In this document: positions 1 through 4,665 of the stretch, piece after piece
Layout of the letters: every line of letters starts with the position of its first letter
Numbering within the stretch: position 1 is the stretch's first letter
Assembly: GCA_037144075.1 (NCBI GenBank)
Contig: JBAWXM010000370.1
Coordinates: forward strand, 1-5,095
From: CAIPAT01 sp037144075
GTDB lineage: Bacteria > Verrucomicrobiota > Lentisphaeria > Victivallales > Victivallaceae
Reading direction: 5' to 3'
DNA length: 5,095 bases
Position numbers and translations under genes: made by a program
The notes under the pieces: generated by a model
Told to the model about the DNA's origin: nothing
The model's database searches: none
What the model saw: only the letters and a program-made list of their open reading frames with translations

Positions 1-11
1 TATTTAAAAAT

Positions 12-644
12 ATGTTTACGAGCCTGGGCAAATATAAAATAGTTCCTCTGTTGACAATTAAAGATATAGAAATAGCGGACGCGCTTAAAGTTGCCGAAGC
101 TCTTATTGCCGCCGGCCTGCCGGCCATGGAATTAACTTTCAGACGCTACAGCGACAGTAAAGCCATCCGGGAAATCGCTAAAGAATTTCCTGACTTTATA
201 ATCGGCGCATCCGGCATCCTGAACAAGGATCAATTTCTGCGCGCTGCTGACTCGAAAGCAAAATTCGCCACAGCCCCGGGCGTTTGCGAAGAATCCATCA
301 AAATCGCCGTAAAATCGCCGATCGTATTTGCCCCCGGCGCCAATACCCCTTCCGATATTGAACGCATCCTGCTCAACAGTTGCGTGCATTTTCAGTTTTT
401 CCCGGCGGAAGCTTCTGGCGGAGTTGAATATTTGAAAGCCATTCTGGAACCGTTCGAACACCTTCCTCTGGACATTCTGCCGAAAGGCGGCATCACTCTG
501 GATAAAATTAAGGACTACCTGAAGATTCCGCAGGTGTATGCTGTTTCTCTGGAGAACATCCTGCTCACGGAATATATAGTCAACAAGCAATGGGATAAAA
601 TCACGGAGTCCGCAAAAAACGCGCTGGGAGTAGCGCTCAGCTAA
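12..644 (+). CDS. KDPG/KHG aldolase (Eda)-family protein with relocated active-site lysine
   Basis: A 210-residue protein of the Eda family (2-keto-3-deoxy-6-phosphogluconate / 4-hydroxy-2-oxoglutarate aldolase), class I (beta/alpha)8 barrel enzymes that release pyruvate through a lysine Schiff base. Family landmarks line up with E. coli Eda from memory: KIVPLLTI (strand 1), MELTFRR with the general acid/base Glu (E40, E. coli E45) and carboxylate-binding Arg (R44, R49), IIGASGILN, FATAPG, FAPGANTPSD, FQFFPAEASGG and LPKGGI. Three features are odd: the Schiff-base Lys is Gln (Q128), the Thr of PTGGI is Lys (K158), and the phosphate-binding GGS is S179-L180-E181. The E. coli T73 position is Gly (G68). 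The barrel is otherwise intact, so this looks like a changed enzyme, not a decaying gene. The ATG has no visible ribosome site because the window begins 11 bases upstream. The frame stays open to the edge and the N-terminus is a few residues shorter than E. coli Eda, so a slightly earlier start is possible. Family assignment is firm; the substrate is unknown. Confidence 0.9.
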   Translation: MFTSLGKYKIVPLLTIKDIEIADALKVAEALIAAGLPAMELTFRRYSDSKAIREIAKEFPDFIIGASGILNKDQFLRAADSKAKFATAPGVCEESIKIAVKSPIVFAPGANTPSDIERILLNSCVHFQFFPAEASGGVEYLKAILEPFEHLPLDILPKGGITLDKIKDYLKIPQVYAVSLENILLTEYIVNKQWDKITESAKNALGVALS

Positions 645-673
645 GCACCTTTGCCAATTCAACGCGCACAGTC

Positions 674-679
674 AAGGAG
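674..679 (+). promoter_or_regulatory. Shine-Dalgarno AAGGAG for the GTG-started membrane protein
   Basis: AAGGAG lies 7 bases before a GTG at 687, which is ideal spacing. It decides the start of the following gene in favour of GTG over any later ATG. The 42-base gap after the aldolase stop holds nothing else recognisable, so the two genes may be co-transcribed. Confidence 0.75.
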
Positions 680-686
680 CATATAA

Positions 687-2213
687 GTGACCGGGGCCGA
701 AAAAAGATTTTTTACCGGAATCACGACCTGCACCGTATTTTCGCTGCTGTTGATTTTGGCCGTTCTATCCGGTGCCGTCCCGCTGGGAGTGCCGGGGGAG
801 TGGTGCTGGAACCGGGCGCAGAACATTGAATTCCCGATCTTTGAAACCATCACCGTAATTATTTTTTTCTGCACGGCGGCAGTCATCGCTTTTCTGACCG
901 ATTTCCGTTCCGCTTTCACCCATGGCAAAATCGCCGGAGTAGTTCTGATTCTGCTTTGCGGCCTGATTATAGATTATCAGATATTGATGAGCGGCAGAGC
1001 CGGCGTCAGTGAAAATATGATCGGCATAATTGATAAATATACTTCCGGCTATATGACCGTGGCGGCGACTATAGACTCGCCGGTAAAATACTATTCCGAC
1101 TTTACAAAACCGCAGAACGCCCGTATTTCCACGCCGGAACATATTGACGTGCATCCGCCCGGCAATGTTCTGGTTTCATGGCTGGCCTTGAAAACATGCA
1201 GGGAATCAGAGAGCTTGCGTAAACTGATTGACCGCATACTTCCATCCGGCAGCATAGAGAAAGTCGCCGCGGAAAATACAGGCGACGGCGTTAAACAGGC
1301 AGGAACGGTAATGGCTTATGCCGCCGCATTGCTGCTGCTGTTGATGCTGGCCGGAATTTCTCTGGCTAAGGGGTTGATTCTGCTGTCGGCGTTCATTCTG
1401 ACAAAAAGCAAATTCCACTATGCCGGTCTGACAGCATTGACATTGCTGGCGGTACCCGGGCCGATACTCTTTGCCGGGCATTATGACCCGCCGTTTTATT
1501 TCATCACCGCGCTGTGCTGTCTGTTTTTCGTACTGGCAGCAACCGGGAGAAAACCGGCGCTCTTATGGGCAGGGCTATGCGGCTTCGCTCTTGGGATTGG
1601 AACAATTTTCACGCTGGCTTATGGAACCCTGATTATTCTCTTCTTTGCATTTTTCCTGATAACAGCTTTCACTTCTGACAAGATCAAGAATAATCTGACC
1701 ATCGCAGCGGCGGCGGCAGCCGGAGGCCTTGCCGTGGCGCTGCTCTGCTATTTATGCGGATTCAACATCATCGGGATATTCCTGCAATGCATTCATAATC
1801 AGGCCAGGTTTCATGCCGCAACCAGCCGTTCCGCCATTTGGGGAGCATTAAACTTTTTCGATTTTCTCCTGTTCCTCGGCCCGGTTGGTTTCTTTCTGCC
1901 ATTTTTCCTGCTTGCCGGCAAAATAGCTGGCATCGGCAGAAACGTTAAAGCCATCCTTATGGAAAAATCTATACTGTTCACGCTGCTTTATGCAGTTATG
2001 CTGTTTTTCATGTGTCTTTCGCCGCTGACCAGAGGCGAAATGGGCAGACTGCTGATATTTTACATGCCGGTTCCGCTTGTCCTGGGCAGCGCCATGATAG
2101 CAGAGCAGCCTGCGTCCGGACGGACTGCAATCCTGATTTGTATTGCCGGAGCCCTGCTGATGACTCAAACTATTTTAATGCGGGTTGTGCTCAAACTGGT
2201 GATCGCAATCTGA
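687..2213 (+). CDS. Polytopic membrane protein, GT-C glycosyltransferase-like
   Basis: A 508-residue, very hydrophobic inner-membrane protein with roughly 11-13 predicted spans (about residues 10-30, 51-71, 82-101, 206-240, 247-263, 268-285, 291-329, 336-357, 390-410, 427-445, 454-471 and 478-498). The only long hydrophilic stretch is residues 102-205. It carries DVHPPG at 154-159, reminiscent of the HPP element in membrane glycosyltransferases of the PMT/ArnT (GT39/GT83) type. Other notable segments are VPGEWCW after span 1, HYDPPF at 265-270 and RGEMGRLLIFYMP near 449-461, a Gly-Glu-x-x-Arg element I associate with uncharacterised GT-C-like proteins. The usual acidic catalytic pair after span 1 is not clear; Glu38 is the nearest candidate. 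Such enzymes move a sugar from a lipid-linked donor on the outer face of the membrane. The GTG start is supported by AAGGAG at 674-679. The fold class is inferred from topology and motifs; acceptor and donor cannot be told. Confidence 0.65.
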   Translation: MTGAEKRFFTGITTCTVFSLLLILAVLSGAVPLGVPGEWCWNRAQNIEFPIFETITVIIFFCTAAVIAFLTDFRSAFTHGKIAGVVLILLCGLIIDYQILMSGRAGVSENMIGIIDKYTSGYMTVAATIDSPVKYYSDFTKPQNARISTPEHIDVHPPGNVLVSWLALKTCRESESLRKLIDRILPSGSIEKVAAENTGDGVKQAGTVMAYAAALLLLLMLAGISLAKGLILLSAFILTKSKFHYAGLTALTLLAVPGPILFAGHYDPPFYFITALCCLFFVLAATGRKPALLWAGLCGFALGIGTIFTLAYGTLIILFFAFFLITAFTSDKIKNNLTIAAAAAAGGLAVALLCYLCGFNIIGIFLQCIHNQARFHAATSRSAIWGALNFFDFLLFLGPVGFFLPFFLLAGKIAGIGRNVKAILMEKSILFTLLYAVMLFFMCLSPLTRGEMGRLLIFYMPVPLVLGSAMIAEQPASGRTAILICIAGALLMTQTILMRVVLKLVIAI

Positions 2214-2284
2214 TTGCAGCATTGTATTTTCTGCCAGCGGGATTATTTTATTATCTAACCGACCATGCGGAATATAACCATATT

Positions 2285-2797
2285 ATGGATAAAAAAACAG
2301 ATTTTATTATTTCTGACGAACGTGACAAATGGCTGAGGCTGAATGACGAGGAATTATTCCGGCAATGCGGCATGGAGGCGTTCAAAGGTTCAGGTAACGG
2401 CGGGCAGAAAAGGAACAAGACCTCTAGTGCGGTCAGACTGCGCCATGCACCGACCGGCATAACTGTTACCGACTGTTCCGGCAGGAGCCAGCATCAGAAC
2501 CGGCATGAGGCGTTGAAGAAACTGCGGTTTCAACTGGCGATGGAGGTCAGAACTGCCATTCCGTCAGTTCCGGAACGTGCGGAAGTCGGCCTTGACAGTC
2601 CGGACTACCCGCTCTGGACCGCCGCAATGGTTGACAATTTGTTAAAAAACAGTTTTTCATTAAAAGATACTGCCGGAGCGCTTGGACTGAGTTCTTCGAA
2701 ATTAGTCAAACTGTTGTACCGGGACCCGGCACTATGGCAGGCTGTAAACCGGTTCAGAGAGCAGGCCGGGCTGCCTGTAATGATAAAAAAAGAATAA
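2285..2797 (+). CDS. Peptide chain release factor-like protein (RF-1 GGQ domain)
   Basis: A 170-residue protein with an RF-1-type peptidyl-tRNA hydrolysis domain. The catalytic GGQ is at residues 39-41 within GSGNGGQKRNKTSSAV, followed by the family signature CSGRSQHQNRHEA at 64-76. It lacks the codon-recognition and N-terminal domains of RF1/RF2, so by size it resembles ArfB/YaeJ-type ribosome-rescue factors, which hydrolyse peptidyl-tRNA on stalled ribosomes. It does not have the basic Lys/Arg tail that ArfB threads into the mRNA channel. Residues 108-165 instead form a helical region with a helix-turn-helix-like segment (SLKDTAGALGLSSSKLVKLL) followed by DPALWQAVNRFREQ. The ATG at 2285 is chosen because the GGQ domain begins soon after it. 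The same frame runs open back to 2012, but there it lies inside the membrane-protein gene and reads as non-protein-like sequence. The ribosome site is weak (CGGAA, 12 bases upstream). The domain call is firm; a rescue role is inferred. Confidence 0.85.
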   Translation: MDKKTDFIISDERDKWLRLNDEELFRQCGMEAFKGSGNGGQKRNKTSSAVRLRHAPTGITVTDCSGRSQHQNRHEALKKLRFQLAMEVRTAIPSVPERAEVGLDSPDYPLWTAAMVDNLLKNSFSLKDTAGALGLSSSKLVKLLYRDPALWQAVNRFREQAGLPVMIKKE

Positions 2798-2923
2798 ATT
2801 TTTATTTTTCTGTAACTTTTTATGTAACCGTAACGACTAAACAACTAATAATGAATCACAGAACCGTTTTCATTATCGCAGGAACCGCATGGACGGCCTG
2901 CCCGGTTCTGCCGGAAAGACAAG
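2798..2923 (+). promoter_or_regulatory. Intergenic leader ahead of the sigma-factor operon
   Basis: A 126-base gap that probably contains the promoter of the downstream trio. It starts A/T-rich and holds three GTAAC copies (2812-2816, 2824-2828, 2830-2834). An AATAAT at 2847-2852 resembles a -10 box but has no good -35. CAGAACCG (2859-2866) and CAGGAACCG (2879-2887) can each pair with CGGTTCTG (2903-2910). A further short CCGG (2902-2905) / CCGG (2911-2914) pairing would cover the start of the GGAAAG ribosome site at 2913-2918. A promoter here is likely from gene layout, but its exact position is not established, and there is no GC-rich hairpin plus T-tract terminator for the upstream gene. 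Confidence 0.35.
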
Positions 2924-3511
2924 ATGACAGTACCGGGAGAAGCTGAAATAATTGACCGCATCTTAAGCGGAAATATTGATGACTTTGGATTGCTGGTGGA
3001 AGAGCACAAAGGCAAAGTGTTCTCCATAGTGCGGAAAAGAGTCCCTCCGGCTGATGCCGAGGAAGTCGCCCATAAAGTGTTTATAGCGGCATTCAAGGCG
3101 CTGGGATCTTTTTCACGGAATAAGCCGTTTGAAAACTGGCTGTCCGGCATTGCCGTCAGGTCCTGCTGCAACTACTGGCGTGAATGTGGCAGCAGCAGAA
3201 AAGCATTGGCCTCCGCGCCCGGGGATGAGCACCTGGAGTGGCTGGAGAAGGTCTGCCGCGGAGACTCTCTCGAGAAATTCGAGACACTGGTCAGGCGGCA
3301 GGAAGCAAGGGAATTAATCGGCTGGTGTCTCAATAAATTATCTCCGGAAGACCGGGCGCTGCTGGAAATGATTTATTTTGAAGACTGGCCGCTGAAAGAG
3401 GCCGCCGCCGCAATGGAGTGGGGAATGGCCAAAACTAAAATCAGAGCCATGCGGGCCAAAGCCAAAATGAAACAGATAATCGCAAAATTGCCGGGAGAAC
3501 TTGGAAAATGA
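2924..3511 (+). CDS. RNA polymerase ECF-type sigma factor
   Basis: A 195-residue sigma-70 family protein with only regions 2 and 4, the ECF (group 4) architecture. Region 2 spans about residues 8-85 and includes the core-binding and -10-recognition helices around AEEVAHKVFIAAFKALGSF and FENWLSGIAVRSCCNYWRE. Region 4 spans about 127-186: LNKLSPEDRALLEMIYFEDW leads into the -35-recognising helix-turn-helix near residues 155-180 (LKEAAAAMEWGMAKTKIRAM). It directs RNA polymerase to stress-type promoters and is normally held inactive by a membrane anti-sigma factor. The ATG is preceded by GGAAAG at 2913-2918, and no earlier in-frame start exists before the stop at 2852-2854. Its stop overlaps the next gene's start (ATGA), indicating translational coupling to the presumed anti-sigma factor. 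The family is clear; the ECF subgroup cannot be assigned by eye. Confidence 0.92.
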   Translation: MTVPGEAEIIDRILSGNIDDFGLLVEEHKGKVFSIVRKRVPPADAEEVAHKVFIAAFKALGSFSRNKPFENWLSGIAVRSCCNYWRECGSSRKALASAPGDEHLEWLEKVCRGDSLEKFETLVRRQEARELIGWCLNKLSPEDRALLEMIYFEDWPLKEAAAAMEWGMAKTKIRAMRAKAKMKQIIAKLPGELGK

Positions 3512-3840
3512 ATAAACATGAAATCAGGAAAGTCGAAGAAGCATTTAAAACATGCTTTCAGTCGGACTCCGGCGGGCTGCAGCCAGGACCTGAATGGCAG
3601 CGCAATTTGATGATTAATGTCCGGGCGGTCGCCGTACCGCCTGCCCGGCGGCAGATGCGGGTGCGCCAGGAAATCATTATCTGGCGTCTGGCCTGGACTT
3701 CGCTTGCGGCCTCGTTGATACTGGCCGCCGCGTTCGGCTTCTTTCAGACTGGCGGCGATGACAGTCAGGATATCAGCAAATGGGAAGATAAAATATTCGC
3801 CACCAGCGATATAATAAGGAATGATATAAATGGAGAATAA
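3508..3840 (+). CDS. Small single-pass membrane protein, presumed anti-sigma factor
   Basis: A 110-residue protein with a hydrophilic, probably cytoplasmic N-terminal part (residues 1-58), one membrane span (about 60-79, WRLAWTSLAASLILAAAFGFF) and a short acidic tail of about 30 residues (DDSQDISKWEDKIF). Positive charges before the span (ARRQMRVRQ) predict an N-in, C-out orientation. It starts within the sigma factor's stop codon (4-base ATGA overlap). This position, size and topology are those of small anti-sigma factors such as CnrY, whose cytoplasmic N-terminus clamps the sigma factor. No zinc-binding His-x3-Cys-x2-Cys motif is present, so it is not a ZAS-type anti-sigma. No sequence signature proves the function; the call rests on context and topology. 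Confidence 0.6.
   Translation: MNKHEIRKVEEAFKTCFQSDSGGLQPGPEWQRNLMINVRAVAVPPARRQMRVRQEIIIWRLAWTSLAASLILAAAFGFFQTGGDDSQDISKWEDKIFATSDIIRNDINGE
3816..3820 (+). promoter_or_regulatory. Shine-Dalgarno AAGGA for the Spy/CpxP-like gene
   Basis: AAGGA lies 9 bases before the ATG at 3830, inside the end of the presumed anti-sigma gene. It supports the longer of two possible starts of the next gene. Confidence 0.6.
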
Positions 3841-4294
3841 CGCCAAAAGCGATTCGCTTGCAGACGGAGCGGTTGAAACCGCCGGAGCAATGCCGGTGGA
3901 AAATAACGCCAAAGCCAAAAAGATATGGGGAGCGTTCGTGCTGATTTTTCTTTCCGGCCTGCTGCTGGGCGGAGTCACCGGGTTCTACATTGGCAAGCCC
4001 CCTGCCCGCCGGAACTCGAACAGCCAGTCTTTCAGACAGCATGTCTTTGACAACTTTGTAACTGAATTGAAGCTGACGCCGGAACAGCAGCAGAAAATGC
4101 GTCCGGTTTTAGATAAAGGCTTTGACCGGATTCAGGATTTCAGGCGGAAACGGACTGGCGAGTACATTGAGATCATGTCCGGCAATTATGATGACTTGAA
4201 AATTCTCCTGACGCCGGAGCAGTTGAAAATACTGGAGGAAATGCGCCAGAAGGAGCTCATCAGGCTTCAAAAAAGAATGCAGGAAAAATTATAA
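3830..4294 (+). CDS. Membrane-anchored Spy/CpxP-like periplasmic protein, possible stress sensor
   Basis: A 154-residue protein with a short N-terminal tail, one membrane span (about residues 32-54, IWGAFVLIFLSGLLLGGVTG) and a charged helical periplasmic domain. That domain carries two LTPEQ motifs (82-86 and 127-131), the hallmark of the LTxxQ Spy/CpxP/CnrX/ZraP group of helical-hairpin periplasmic proteins, which act as chaperones or stress and metal sensors. It overlaps the presumed anti-sigma gene by 11 bases, so sigma, anti-sigma and this protein form one unit. Size and topology resemble CnrX, which controls CnrY and CnrH in response to nickel and cobalt. Unlike CnrX it has a single His (H71) and no Cys, so a His-rich metal site is not evident and envelope or protein-folding stress is an alternative signal. 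A GTG at 3896, preceded by GGAG, could start a shorter 132-residue form. The domain family is fairly sure; the sensor role is inferred from context. Confidence 0.7.
   Translation: MENNAKSDSLADGAVETAGAMPVENNAKAKKIWGAFVLIFLSGLLLGGVTGFYIGKPPARRNSNSQSFRQHVFDNFVTELKLTPEQQQKMRPVLDKGFDRIQDFRRKRTGEYIEIMSGNYDDLKILLTPEQLKILEEMRQKELIRLQKRMQEKL
3884..3887 (+). promoter_or_regulatory. Possible internal ribosome site (GGAG) for a shorter form
   Basis: GGAG lies 8 bases before an in-frame GTG at 3896, which opens VENNAKAK, nearly repeating the MENNAKS at the upstream ATG. This allows an alternative start for the Spy/CpxP-like protein, just before its membrane span. GGAG is common by chance in this sequence, so confidence is low. 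Confidence 0.3.
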
Positions 4295-4336
4295 CCGGAT
4301 AATAGTTGAACATTAATATATTATAAGGGAATCCAG

Positions 4337-4639
4337 ATGCTTAGAAAAAATAGTTTTTTGCCGACCATTGCTCTTGTAACTGCGTTAAGCATTGCCGGAA
4401 GCGGTTGCGCTTTCTTTGATGAAGTTAAAGGAACAGATAAAAAGAGCGTGGAAAAAGAGAAAGCAAAAAAAGAAAAAGAGGCGAAAGATAAAGAGGAAAA
4501 GAAAGAGGAATCGCATATTCCTCCTGAAGTGGCATCCGGCCTGAACGATGTCGAAAAACAGGAGATGGAAGCTGTCTATAAGAAAAATGACGCTGACAGC
4601 AAGGCCACCAGTAAACGAGTTTTTGGCGTAAGCTTTTAA
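4337..4639 (+). CDS. Small Lys/Glu-rich probable lipoprotein
   Basis: A 100-residue protein that I do not recognise. It has a secretion signal: basic MLRKN, a hydrophobic core at about residues 7-20 (FLPTIALVTALSIA), then GSGC with Cys24 as the likely lipidated residue. The lipobox is imperfect because the -3 position is Gly instead of Leu/Val/Ile. After Cys24 comes a low-complexity Lys/Glu/Ala stretch (about residues 32-59) that could form a single charged helix or coiled coil, then IPPEVASGLNDVEKQEMEAVYKK and a short tail. The ATG is preceded by AAGGGA (4325-4330) at good spacing. A 42-base gap separates it from the sigma trio, and it may belong to the same transcript or have its own promoter. 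The signal peptide and ribosome site make it a credible gene; function is unknown. Confidence 0.72.
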   Translation: MLRKNSFLPTIALVTALSIAGSGCAFFDEVKGTDKKSVEKEKAKKEKEAKDKEEKKEESHIPPEVASGLNDVEKQEMEAVYKKNDADSKATSKRVFGVSF

Positions 4640-4654
4640 AATAAATAACTTAAC

Positions 4655-4660
4655 AAGGAG
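4655..4660 (+). promoter_or_regulatory. Shine-Dalgarno AAGGAG for the prepilin-like gene
   Basis: AAGGAG lies 5 bases before the ATG at 4666. It fixes the start of a gene that runs off the window. Confidence 0.7.
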
Positions 4661-4665
4661 AACTT

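Noticed and set aside
132..662. Minus-strand open frame opposite the aldolase
   Set aside because: It mirrors a clearly coding + strand gene and its translation shows no domain.
2222..2254. Possible promoter (TTGTAT with a T/A-rich -10) before the release-factor-like gene
   Set aside because: The -35 matches only three consensus bases and the best -10 is at poor spacing, so it cannot be told from A/T-rich background.
2012..2284. Upstream open extension of the release-factor-like frame
   Set aside because: It lies mostly inside the membrane-protein gene in another frame, its translation is low-quality (Cys/Arg/Ala-rich, no domain), and the GGQ domain is complete from the ATG at 2285.
2851..2946. 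Possible 31-codon leader peptide starting MNHRTVF, overlapping the sigma-factor start
   Set aside because: No ribosome site precedes its ATG and it has no amino-acid run typical of an attenuation peptide.
3373..3978. Long minus-strand open frame across the sigma and anti-sigma genes
   Set aside because: It is antisense to three convincing overlapping + strand genes, with no recognisable domain and low-complexity translation.
4306..4323. TTGAAC and TATTAT as a promoter for the lipoprotein gene
   Set aside because: The two boxes are only 6 bases apart, far from the 16-18 needed, and no other pairing fits.
4295..4336. Terminator after the Spy/CpxP-like gene
   Set aside because: No GC-rich inverted repeat followed by a T-run is present.
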